Origin: Acetobacteraceae bacterium
GTDB taxonomy: Bacteria; Pseudomonadota; Alphaproteobacteria; Acetobacterales; Acetobacteraceae
Direction of reading: 5' to 3'
Assembly (NCBI GenBank): GCA_004843165.1
Contig: CP039459.1
Location: forward strand, 1,339,501 to 1,403,500
DNA: 64,000 nucleotides
The notes below the pieces were generated by a model, which saw only the letters and a list, made by a program, of their open reading frames with translations, was not told where the DNA came from and made no database searches. Shown one piece after another: positions 35,200-44,100 of the stretch. Numbering within the stretch: position 1 is the first letter of the stretch; each line of letters opens with the position of its first letter. The translations under genes were made by a program, and so were the position numbers.

Positions 35200-35305
35200 A
35201 AGCTTGTGCGGCAGGAAAGCTTTATTTTTGGTTTTATAGGGCATGGGGGGTGTAAACTTTCGACAATAACTTTGAAGGATAAAGCGTTAGAAATTTTTGA
35301 ATTTC

Positions 35306-36262
35306 TTACTCAAATAGGATCGAGATTGAGCTTTCCTCAGAAACGGCTTTTATGGCTCGGCTAATTAATTTTGCCGTTGAGATATAGCGAATATTTTTAG
35401 CTTTAGCGGCGGCTTCGGTTTCAGGAATAGTGTCGGTCAAGGTCAGGGTTTTTAGATCACTTGAACACACACGCTCTACAGCCTCTCCTGTGAGAACACC
35501 ATGGGTGATATAGGCCTCCACACCCAGCGCACCGGATTTTATAAGCGCTGTAGCTGCATTGCAAAGAGATCCGCCACTATCAATAATATCATCGACAAGA
35601 ATACAATATTTACCTCTAACGTCTCCGATAACATTCATCACTTCGGAAACGCCTGCACGTTCACGTCGTTTATCAATGATAGCAAGATCGGCATTTAAAC
35701 GGCGTGCAAGCTGGCGAGCACGGACAACCCCACCGACATCAGGAGAAACAATCACCATTTCCGTGCCTTCTGGATAGGCTTTCATGGTTTTAGGCAAACG
35801 CTCTTTAATATCTTGAACAAAGAGGGGGGCGGCATAAAGATTATCGGTTGGAATATCAAAAAAACCTTGGATTTGCATGGCATGAAGATCCAAGGTCAGA
35901 ACGCGGTTAGCACCAGATTCAGTGAGAAGATTAGCAACGAGTTTAGCGCTGATAGGGGTACGGGGACCTGATTTGCGTTCCTGCCTTGCATAACCGAAAT
36001 AAGGAATAACGGCAGTGATACGTTTGGCGGAACCTCGGCGCAGCGCATCAAGAACAATTAAAAGCTCCATCAGATGATCGTTGGTTGGAGCGCAAGTGCT
36101 TTGAATAACAAAGACATCCTCTCCACGAACATTTTCCAAGAGTTCCGCAAAAATTTCCCCATCAGCAAAACGGCGAATGGAACTTTTGCAAAGAGGGATT
36201 CCCGTTTCCTTAGAAATGGCTTCTGCTAAGGGTAAATTGCTATTACAGGCAACAATTTTCAT
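35306..36262 (-). CDS. prs: Ribose-phosphate pyrophosphokinase
   Basis: Makes PRPP from ribose-5-phosphate and ATP for nucleotide, histidine and tryptophan synthesis. The 318-residue length is typical. Motifs include [44 protein letters not shown], the metal/PRPP loop [12 protein letters not shown], and [13 protein letters not shown] for ribose-5-phosphate binding. Monocistronic, with about 100 bases on each side. Confidence 0.97.
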   Translation of the reverse strand: MKIVACNSNLPLAEAISKETGIPLCKSSIRRFADGEIFAELLENVRGEDVFVIQSTCAPTNDHLMELLIVLDALRRGSAKRITAVIPYFGYARQERKSGPRTPISAKLVANLLTESGANRVLTLDLHAMQIQGFFDIPTDNLYAAPLFVQDIKERLPKTMKAYPEGTEMVIVSPDVGGVVRARQLARRLNADLAIIDKRRERAGVSEVMNVIGDVRGKYCILVDDIIDSGGSLCNAATALIKSGALGVEAYITHGVLTGEAVERVCSSDLKTLTLTDTIPETEAAAKAKNIRYISTAKLISRAIKAVSEESSISILFE

Positions 36263-36359
36263 TCTAAATTCTCATTCCGTTTTAAAGGGGTATTTAACAA
36301 GGGTAATTTAGCAGAGCTGGGAAAAATATAAAATATTCTCCTCAAACGAATAGGTTTAA

Positions 36360-37352
36360 CTAATAATTTTTTTCTACGGGTGTGTTCATCGGGTCAGGTT
36401 TATTCAGCGGTTCACTTAAAATTTTACTTTCAGGAGAAAGGAGGGATTTTCGGTTTTTCCCGGTATAATTGGCAATGATTTGTGCAATCGCGGGGCCGGC
36501 TTCGTTGGCTGCCGCAACCGCCGTATCTCCCCAATTCCCATCGAGTGAATGGGCAGGGATGGCGTGAATTTGTGTGGCAGCGCCGACCTCTTTTTTGTCC
36601 ATTGTTGCTTGGACATGCCAAATGAGTTCGATTTGCTGTTGCGGGTTTCCTTGAGCGTCCGCCGGTGCGTTGGAGAGATTAACTTCTGTATTGATAAGAA
36701 AATCAGCGCCTTGGTTTGTGGTGAGGAGTGTTCCAGCATCTTTGGGATAGGCACTGTAAAAGGCTCTTGATAGAAGGAGATTACCGTCTCCTGGTGCACC
36801 ATTTACGCTTTGTAAGTAGAGGCGGGAGGGTCTGCTCTGTAGGCTCATAGGATCATGCGTCATGCGATCGGCCTGAATATCACTGAGCGCATGGGCAACG
36901 GCAGGCGCAATTTGAAGAGCGACCGTATTTAACGCATCATGATCGCTTTTGTCCCATGCAGATTTTTCGACAGGATCAGTATCCCCTTGGGATTGAATGA
37001 TATTATTCGCTCCCATAATCGCGTAATGGGCAATGACGAAATCACCTTGTTGATGTGCCTCTAGATCAATCCACCAATCACCTGGGCTTGGCGCACGGCT
37101 TACGGCAGGGACATTTTGGGCCACCAATGCACTTGTGAGAGCTCTGGTAAAACGATTAGCTGTTTCACGGTTCGGGATTTTGATGGTGACAGGAACGGGA
37201 ACAGCAAGGCGCGGTGTTGGTAAGTTCACAGCCGTGAGGAGTTGTGTTGAGGTGCTTGGGTGATGAAAAGGGCCTTTGATGTTGCAGGCCGCAAGGGAAA
37301 AAAGGCAGAAAAAGGATAATATCCAGCGGGAGTATTTGGCTATTGTTTTCAT
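36360..37352 (-). CDS. Hypothetical lipoprotein
   Basis: A 330-residue predicted lipoprotein. The signal peptide ends in the lipobox SLAAC (C23). The mature region begins with LPTPRLAVPVPVTIKIPNRE and is mixed alpha/beta, followed by a proline-rich tail (EPLNKPDPMNTPVEKNY). I do not recognise the family; such proteins often sit at the outer membrane. Its promoter region is shared with the divergent gene at 37465. Confidence 0.7.
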   Translation of the reverse strand: MKTIAKYSRWILSFFCLFSLAACNIKGPFHHPSTSTQLLTAVNLPTPRLAVPVPVTIKIPNRETANRFTRALTSALVAQNVPAVSRAPSPGDWWIDLEAHQQGDFVIAHYAIMGANNIIQSQGDTDPVEKSAWDKSDHDALNTVALQIAPAVAHALSDIQADRMTHDPMSLQSRPSRLYLQSVNGAPGDGNLLLSRAFYSAYPKDAGTLLTTNQGADFLINTEVNLSNAPADAQGNPQQQIELIWHVQATMDKKEVGAATQIHAIPAHSLDGNWGDTAVAAANEAGPAIAQIIANYTGKNRKSLLSPESKILSEPLNKPDPMNTPVEKNY

Positions 37353-37464
37353 CAGAGCACTTGCAGATTTCGTCAGAGATGTTTTACCTAATGATAATAG
37401 CAGAAAATATCTTTTTTGGTGAGGATAATTTTCTTTTAAAGTCCTTTATTTCGGGGAGAAGGTC

Positions 37465-37734
37465 ATGGAAGATCTTGAAAATACGCTGCATTCAGACTCT
37501 TCTGAGGATTTTCTTGAAAAAAGGAATTTTTTAATAAAATTTTGGCAAAGAATTTGCCTTTTTATAAAGCAAAAAATCATGTTGTTTTATAAAAAGACAA
37601 AAGCAGGAATCTTCTTCGTTCATGATAAGCTTGAGCAGATTTCTTTTTGGCGTGCTGTTACTGTGGGTCTTGCACTCGGCTTTTTTATTTTTGGGATGAT
37701 GATCTTTGCCGCAGCGCTTTGGCTTGTCCGTTAA
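37465..37734 (+). CDS. Small membrane protein
   Basis: An 89-residue protein with an acidic N-terminus, a basic amphipathic region (about residues 20-45) and one strong membrane helix near the C-terminus (VTVGLALGFFIFGMMIFAAA), ending WLVR. Unknown family. It is convergent with the 58-residue gene at 37752, whose stop is 17 bases away. Confidence 0.6.
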   Translation: MEDLENTLHSDSSEDFLEKRNFLIKFWQRICLFIKQKIMLFYKKTKAGIFFVHDKLEQISFWRAVTVGLALGFFIFGMMIFAAALWLVR

Positions 37735-37751
37735 GAGAGACCAAAGGCTTT

Positions 37752-37928
37752 TTAGAGTGTATCTGTCCTACCTAAGCAAAGGGCAATAAAAAGAATATAA
37801 AGAAAAATAGCAATCTGCATATAAATCATGCCACGAACACTGACGACAGGAACATTTTCGGGGCGATCATAATAGCCAAGACGAAAATATTTTAGAAATC
37901 CTAAATATTTAAAAAGAAATTTCAACAT
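37752..37928 (-). CDS. Short membrane protein downstream of rmlD
   Basis: A 58-residue protein that is easy to miss because of its length. It starts MLKFLFKYLGFLKYFRLG with basic and aromatic residues, then YYDRPENVPVVSVRGM, then one hydrophobic segment (IYMQIAIFLYILFIALCLG). GGAG lies 8 bases before its ATG. It is 17 bases after rmlD in the same direction, so probably third in an rmlC-rmlD operon. Unknown function, perhaps linked to envelope glycan assembly. Confidence 0.65.
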   Translation of the reverse strand: MLKFLFKYLGFLKYFRLGYYDRPENVPVVSVRGMIYMQIAIFLYILFIALCLGRTDTL

Positions 37929-37945
37929 GCAGAAAGCTCCTGTTT

Positions 37946-38866
37946 TTAGCTGGTTTTTATCTCTAATTCTGGACGTAGAATTTCAAGTGCAATTTCAGCG
38001 CAACTTTTTTTCCAGCAGGGCAGGGAAAGGTCAAAAACCTCTTTGAGTTTTTGGCAGCTAAGTCTGGAATCCGCAGGACGTTTTGCAGGCGTTGGGTATT
38101 CTGCTGTTGAGACGGGGAGGAGTTCCGGAATGGAAAGCCCGTGTTTTTCCCGTTCCGAGAGGAGGAATTCTGTGAATCCGTACCATGTTGTTTCCCCCGA
38201 GCCAGTCGCATGAAAAATGCCATGATATTGTGCTTTCCAGCCATTTTCTTGAATGTTTTTCAAGATGGCGAGAAGGATCTCTGCGAGTGCCGGTGCAGAG
38301 GTTGGGTTCCCTTTTTGGTCATTGACAACTTTTAAAACAGGACGTGTTTTTGCCGCATGGAGAATGGTTTTTACAAAATTTTTTCCATAAGCGGAATATA
38401 CCCAAGAGGTTCTTAAAATGATTGATTTTTTATATTTTAAGGCTTCTTTTTCGCCAGCCTCTTTTGTTTTGCCGTAAATACCAAGCGGTGCTACGGGATC
38501 TGTTTCAAAATAAGGAGAGCCTTTAGAGCCGTCAAAAACATAGTCCGTGGAAATATGAAGGAAAGGAAGGTCTCTTTTGGCACATTCCTGACTTAAAAGG
38601 GCAACGCCTTTTTGATTGATGGCTTGTGCTTCGGCATGTTGTGTTTCGGCAAGATCAACTTGGGTAAAGGCTGCTGCGTTGATGACGGCCCAAGGCTGAA
38701 TTTTTTCAAAAAGTGCAGAGAGCTCCTCTTGTGTTGCTGTCGCTAAATTTAAGGAGGAGCGTCCAATAGCTACGAGGTTTAGAGCGTTTTTTTCTGCTTC
38801 ATGGCGTAGGGATGTCGCAACCTGCCCATCATGGCCAATAATAAGAATAGGGGTATTTTTAGGCAT
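37946..38866 (-). CDS. rfbD: dTDP-4-dehydrorhamnose reductase
   Basis: Final step of dTDP-L-rhamnose synthesis: NADPH reduction of dTDP-4-keto-L-rhamnose. The 306-residue SDR-type protein has GHDGQVATSL as nucleotide-binding loop, AAAFTQVDLAE, HISTDYVFDG with the active serine/threonine region, and the YGKTKEAGE Tyr-Lys pair. It is 8 bases after rfbC. rfbA and rfbB are not in this window. Rhamnose would feed LPS or capsule. Also called rmlD. Confidence 0.95.
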   Translation of the reverse strand: MPKNTPILIIGHDGQVATSLRHEAEKNALNLVAIGRSSLNLATATQEELSALFEKIQPWAVINAAAFTQVDLAETQHAEAQAINQKGVALLSQECAKRDLPFLHISTDYVFDGSKGSPYFETDPVAPLGIYGKTKEAGEKEALKYKKSIILRTSWVYSAYGKNFVKTILHAAKTRPVLKVVNDQKGNPTSAPALAEILLAILKNIQENGWKAQYHGIFHATGSGETTWYGFTEFLLSEREKHGLSIPELLPVSTAEYPTPAKRPADSRLSCQKLKEVFDLSLPCWKKSCAEIALEILRPELEIKTS

Positions 38867-38874
38867 AAGGGAGA

Positions 38875-39474
38875 TTATTTCTCTGTTGTGAACTGAAATT
38901 CAAGATCAGGAAAATTCGCATAAGGGAACCAATTATTAATTTCGTTAAAAGCACCGGCTTTTTGATCTTTTTCAGAAAGAACAGGTTCGTTGGAAAATTT
39001 ATGCCATTCAATACTAATTTCGGAATCATTCCAAAGAACAGAAGCATCTGAGGCGTGATGATAAGGTGCCGTGCATTTATAAAGCACAAGGCAGTTTTCT
39101 TCTAATGTCTGAAAACCATGCAAAAATCCGGGTGGTACCCAAAGTTGCTCGCCTTTTTCAGCCGTAAGGACATGGCTGACCCATTTACCAAAATGCGGAG
39201 AGCCCGTTCTGGCATCAATCGCAACATCTAAAATTGAACCCTGTCCGCAACGGACAAGTTTACCTTGCGCAAAAGGTGTCTTTTGGCAGTGCAGGCCACG
39301 GATTGTGTTAATGGGATGGGAGATGCTCTGATTATCTTGAACGAAATCAACTTTTAACCCTGCCTTCTGCATGACGGTCTGGTTGTAGGTTTCGCTAAAG
39401 GCACCGCGGGGATCTTTGAAAATACGTGGGACAAAGAGGGCAGGGCCAGGGATGGCAAAGGGGAGGACTTTCAT
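38875..39474 (-). CDS. rfbC: dTDP-4-dehydrorhamnose 3,5-epimerase
   Basis: Third step of dTDP-L-rhamnose synthesis. The 199 residues form the cupin-type epimerase, with KDPRGAFSETYNQ, DNQSISHPINTIRGLHCQ carrying the catalytic histidine, VDVAID-like ILDVAIDARTGSPHFGKW, and VPPGFLHGFQTL. First gene of the rfbC-rfbD-small membrane gene block; a hairpin separates it from the gene upstream. Also called rmlC. Confidence 0.95.
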   Translation of the reverse strand: MKVLPFAIPGPALFVPRIFKDPRGAFSETYNQTVMQKAGLKVDFVQDNQSISHPINTIRGLHCQKTPFAQGKLVRCGQGSILDVAIDARTGSPHFGKWVSHVLTAEKGEQLWVPPGFLHGFQTLEENCLVLYKCTAPYHHASDASVLWNDSEISIEWHKFSNEPVLSEKDQKAGAFNEINNWFPYANFPDLEFQFTTEK

Positions 39475-39519
39475 AAATGCGGATCTTCTAAAAATTTTTG
39501 AAATAATTCATATAGAAAG

Positions 39520-39541
39520 AAGGTGGGGAATACCCCACCTT
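39520..39541 (-). terminator. Hairpin after the small basic gene
   Basis: AAGGTGGGG (39520-39528) pairs with CCCCACCTT (39533-39541) around a four-base loop. On the minus strand it is followed by a T-rich but broken run. It lies between the gene at 39558 and rfbC. Confidence 0.6.
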
Positions 39542-39557
39542 TCTCATAAAAGAGGTC

Positions 39558-39731
39558 TTAGCCTCGGAAGTTAATTTTGCCAACGGTTGCCTGTTTTTCT
39601 TTACGGCGGCGTTTGCGGCAAGTACGCCTTTGTTGGGCACGGGCTGCCTTGATTTTTTTACGTTTAATTTTTTCTGCTTTTCTGACGTTTACCGCTTTTT
39701 CTTTTTCGTGCTGAACAGATTTTATTGCCAT
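39558..39731 (-). CDS. Small very basic protein
   Basis: A 57-residue protein with a very high share of K and R (AEKIKRKKIKAARAQQ, then CRKRRRKEKQ), starting MAIKSVQHEKEKAV. An AAGGAA lies 9 bases before the ATG; the frame extends to 39863 but without a ribosome site. The composition suggests binding to RNA, DNA or the ribosome. It does not match bS20, bS21 or bTHX by eye. Upstream and divergent is gmk. Confidence 0.7.
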   Translation of the reverse strand: MAIKSVQHEKEKAVNVRKAEKIKRKKIKAARAQQRRTCRKRRRKEKQATVGKINFRG

Positions 39732-39839
39732 GTTGATGTTCCTTTTCAGCTTAGGAGATATTGACCTTTGTCTTTTAAAAGATAAAAGACAATAAAACGA
39801 TTTTAAGATGATAATACTTAGATAAACATAGGGAAGCAA

Positions 39840-40457
39840 ATGGCAGAAAGAGATTTTACACAAATGAAACGCAGGGGGCTATGCCTTGTTGTTGCGGCTC
39901 CTTCTGGCACGGGAAAGTCGACCATTTGCAAATCACTTCTTTCAAATAATACTGACATCACACTTTCAATTTCGGCAACAACAAGACAGCCCCGTCCAGG
40001 AGAAATTGACGGCAGAGATTATCATTTTTACGAAAAAGAACAGTTCGAAGGCCTCATTGAAAATGACGGCTTCATTGAGTGGGCAAAAGTCTATGATAAT
40101 TATTACGGCACACCGCGTGCGCCTTTGGAAAAATCTTTAAAAGAGGGAAAAGACATTCTCCTTGATCTCGATTGGCAGGGATTTCGTCAGTTAAAGGCAC
40201 TCTTCCCAAAGGATGTTGTAGGGCTTTTTCTTTTACCGCCCTCTTTAGAGGCCTTAGAAACACGTTTAAGAAACCGCTCTTCAGATAAAGAAGAGGTTAT
40301 TCAATCGAGAATGGAAAAAGCTGCTTCTGAAATTTCACATTGGCCGGAATTTGATTATTTGGTTGTTAATGATGATCTTGAGCAGGCGGAAAAAGAAGTC
40401 GGCAAAATTTTAAGAGCAAATCGTTTTGCCGTGAATCGCTTTAGGGATGCTTTCTAA
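39840..40457 (+). CDS. gmk: Guanylate kinase
   Basis: Phosphorylates GMP to GDP with ATP, needed for GTP, dGTP and recycling of cyclic di-GMP. The 205-residue length is typical. P-loop APSGTGKSTICKSLL (about residues 20-34), STRQPRPGE as TTRQPRPGEIDGRDYHF for GMP binding, WAKVYDNYYGTPRAPLEK, and DLDWQGFRQLK are all diagnostic. An internal start at 39864 (MKRRGLC) is possible. Single-gene unit with a weak terminator. Confidence 0.96.
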   Translation: MAERDFTQMKRRGLCLVVAAPSGTGKSTICKSLLSNNTDITLSISATTRQPRPGEIDGRDYHFYEKEQFEGLIENDGFIEWAKVYDNYYGTPRAPLEKSLKEGKDILLDLDWQGFRQLKALFPKDVVGLFLLPPSLEALETRLRNRSSDKEEVIQSRMEKAASEISHWPEFDYLVVNDDLEQAEKEVGKILRANRFAVNRFRDAF

Positions 40458-40472
40458 AAGGCGTAAGAGGGA

Positions 40473-40500
40473 AGAGGGAGAGGAATAGCCCTCTATCTTT
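40473..40500 (+). terminator. Probable terminator after gmk
   Basis: AGAGGG (40473-40478) pairs with CCCTCT (40489-40494) and is followed by a T-rich stretch. It may also serve the convergent lipoprotein gene. Confidence 0.5.
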
Positions 40501-40503
40501 CTT

Positions 40504-40986
40504 CTACTTTCTTGGATATTCATCGGATAAGATGATACCGAGATGGGTAAGTTTCCACGGCTCTGCGGCATGAACCCGCTCACAGCCGGTCACAAGATCA
40601 TTGTGCAGGAAACAATAATAACGGCTATTCTCTTGCCATTTATTATCGGGTAATTTTTCATCAATTCGGATAAACACTGTATAGCCGGCCTCTTTGACAG
40701 GGCGGCTGAAAAATCTGTCTGAATTGATAATGTAGCGATGCGGCGAGCCAAAATCATATCTGACATCCTGCGGGTAAGGTTTGATTTTCCCGCTTGGCGC
40801 TTCCATCTTATCGCCATAGGGCATTGGAAGCTGTTCTAAAAGCGCAGCCTTTACCTTCTCTTGCCAAATCCCGTCTGTCGGTCTATTGCCGCAAACATTT
40901 GTATTCACAGGATGCATCTGACAGGCGGCAAGCAGTGCGACGCCGCTGAGCCCCATTACCGCCATAGATTTCTTCATATGTCGCAT
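40504..40986 (-). CDS. Hypothetical lipoprotein
   Basis: A 160-residue predicted lipoprotein. The signal ends in lipobox LLAAC (C22). The mature protein has three further cysteines (NVCGNRP, YYCFLH, TGCERV) and mixed strand/helix content. No family recognised. GAGAGA precedes the first ATG; a second ATG three codons later is also possible. Convergent with gmk. Confidence 0.65.
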   Translation of the reverse strand: MRHMKKSMAVMGLSGVALLAACQMHPVNTNVCGNRPTDGIWQEKVKAALLEQLPMPYGDKMEAPSGKIKPYPQDVRYDFGSPHRYIINSDRFFSRPVKEAGYTVFIRIDEKLPDNKWQENSRYYCFLHNDLVTGCERVHAAEPWKLTHLGIILSDEYPRK

Positions 40987-41150
40987 TTTCTCTCTTCATC
41001 TCCTCAATAGATGTTGTTTTTGCAGAATTGGAAAAAATGAGAAATCTGTTTTTATTCGATGCACAAAGTGAGGGCATTCCCCCTTAAAGGGTCATGCGCT
41101 AAGCCTCATAATCGAAAAGGACAGATTTCTCTGTTTAACAATCCAAAAAA

Positions 41151-44100
41151 TTAGAAGGCGATTTTCGCTGACAATTGCCCACCCGACATCGTCTGGGAGT
41201 GACCGCCGTAAAGCCCGACATAATTTGCCCCAAAAGAAAGATACTCGGTTGGATGCACATCAAAGCCCAATTCTGTGAGCGCCTGATCCTGTACCACCGG
41301 TACACCAACAATAGAGAGTCCATCGGTGCCGCCACCGAGGGCTTCAAATCCTGTATGGGTATAAGATTGGTTGGCCCCGAAGGAGCGGCGATAACCGAAT
41401 TTGCCATGCGGTGTAATGACAACATTACCAATATTAAAGTTGGTTGCGATTTTTGCCCCCATAAAGCCATAGCCTAAATTGGTATTGGTGGCTGCGCCGT
41501 GCAGTGCGAGATTGCCGCCTGTTTCATGGTAGGAACCCTGCTCATAGTTCAAATAGGTGATGGAGCCGGTTGGCGCGAGTTCAAGGGGAGTGCCCCAGAG
41601 ATTAAAGACATGCTTATAAGCGATCTCGGCATTGATATGCGCTGTACCGCCAAGCTCATTGGCATGGAGGCTCTGATTATATTGTGCGGCGGCTCCTTGG
41701 AGATCAACAGAACGGTGCCAGCTCATAATATTCCATGTATAGCCAAACTGGCCGTGGAAGGTGAAGAAGTTCTGGTTATCAAAACGAACTTGCTTACCGA
41801 AATACATACCGATATTGGCGTTGTTACTTTCACCGGAGGAGGAGACGCCGCTGGCTGATTCCATGACGGATCCATAGCCCATCATCATCCCGACATGCCA
41901 TCTATCCTCGGCATAGCCTTCAGATCCGATTTCGCCATCGACACCCCAGATGAAGCCGGCTTCGTTATCTCTGGTCTTTGCGGCGTAATCCCAGCCGGAA
42001 TGGCCGTTTTGTCCGCCAAGTCCGCCATACATATTGCCCCAGACATTGACCTTTTTACCGGTAACGCCGCAGACATTGGAATTTGTGGCTTTGCCGTCGC
42101 CGATCTGGCGGAACGTGTCTTCGAGGCAGTCGAGGCGGTTATTAACGGAATCTCTGACCCAGAAATTGTTATTGATATTGCCGGTCCGCATATCGGAGGC
42201 GATTTCACCATCCATCTGCGTTAAATTATAAAGGCGCTGTTCGTTGTCAGAGCCGGCGAGGATGCTGGCAATGCCATGAAGCGGACTGTTCGGATTATCA
42301 ACAGAAGGGGAAAGTCTCTGAGCCGTGCCTGTCTGGTTACGGTCACCACCCCAGCCTAGGCCTTTTGCAGCATCAAATTGTAGCGTGATTTTAACATCAT
42401 CTTTGCTATATTCGAGACCTGTCGTTGTTAGAACACCATAACCGTTTGCACCACTGGCACCGATAACACCATTTTCATCATATGAAAATTTTGCCTTCCC
42501 GTTATCGCCTCTTACCAGGCCGCCATCTGCGTGGATAAGGTCGTAGGCTTGATTCACCTGTAGCTCTGCACCTTTAGCGACATTTGCTACCAGTGATGTT
42601 CCATTTTGAAAGGTAAAAGTGCCGCTATCATATAAGTTGGTGACTTCCGGACGAGATCCGAGATCCGTAATCAGTTTTGAGTCACTTGTCATTGTCGTAT
42701 TGCCATTGACGGTCAAGGTACCTGTGCCAAAACCAGCGTTAATTGCACCGTGATCACGAATATTTACATTTCCGTCAATAATCCCAATGCCTGCCAAAGT
42801 ACTTTCGGCATTGCTCGTGCCAGAAACATTGATTGTTCCGGAAGGAGGAGAGAGCGCAGCAGACATCTTGGAAGGTAAGGCAGTGTTTGAGGATGACAGA
42901 TGATATTCATTTTGAGAAAGGAGCGTTAAAGTTCCGCCATTAGAGATGTCGGCGCTGCTACCTGCGGCGACTTTAACGTAACCATTACCGTTCCCTGCGG
43001 GTTTCCCAGCATCCCCAACAGTTAGGGAAGAACCATCTACATTGAGTGTGCCTGTACCACCGCCGCCGCCCAGATAGACGCTGTCGGCAGCGACTTTACT
43101 GCCGTTATCAATCTTGACATTGCCTGTAGATCCCTTGCCATAGCCTGCGATAAGTCCGTCGCCTATGGTGGCTTGAGCCCCGTGATCGAAAGTTAGGTTG
43201 CCGACAGAGCCTGCATTATTCCCGACAGTGACACGACCTGCGATTGTGGAGGTGCCGCCATTCTGGGTGAGGCTGTTCTGTGTCCCGCTATAACCGACGA
43301 TGACACCATTGCCTTGATCATTATAAGTTGTATTTGTCAGCGTAGCGGTTGCGGAGGAATTGCCGCCTTCACCGATGGTAAGGCCGCCGTTAATGGTTGA
43401 ATCTGTCGCTGTAAGGGTAGCGGGGCCGCCACCTGTTGCATTGGGGTCATTTGTTGCGCCGGCAAGGTCGCCGACTTGGATCTGTCCCTTATCGACATTG
43501 ATTGTGCCGTGATTGACATTAACACTTGCCGTCCCGGTGCCTTGTGTTGTGCCAATTTGCAGGGTTGGATAGCCGGTAATCTGGCCGTTTGAATCAATGG
43601 AAGGATTTGCTTGAATGGTTAAAGTTCCGCCATTAGAGATGTCGGCGCTGCTACCTGCGGCGACTTTAACGTAACCATTACCGTTCCCTGCGGGTTTCCC
43701 AGCATCCCCAACAGTTAGGGAAGAACCATCTACATTGAGTGTGCCTGTACCACCGCCGCCGCCCAGATAGACGCTGTCGGCAGCGACTTTACTGCCGTTA
43801 TCAATCTTGACATTGCCTGTAGATCCCTTGCCATAGCCTGCGATAAGTCCGTCGCCTATGGTGGCTTGAGCCCCGTGATCGAAAGTTAGGTTGCCGACAG
43901 AGCCTGCATTATTCCCGACAGTGACACGACCTGCGATTGTGGAGGTGCCGCCATTCTGGGTGAGGCTGTTCTGTGTCCCGCTATAACCGACGATGACACC
44001 ATTGCCTTGATCATTATAAGTTGTATTTGTCAGCGTAGCGGTTGCGGAGGAATTGCCGCCTTCACCGATGGTAAGGCCGCCGTTAATGGTTGAATCTGTC

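Noticed and set aside
41175-42231. Several plus-strand ORFs of about 100 residues opposite the autotransporter barrel
   Set aside because: They lie fully antisense to a strong domain match, lack ribosome sites and have no recognisable protein features.
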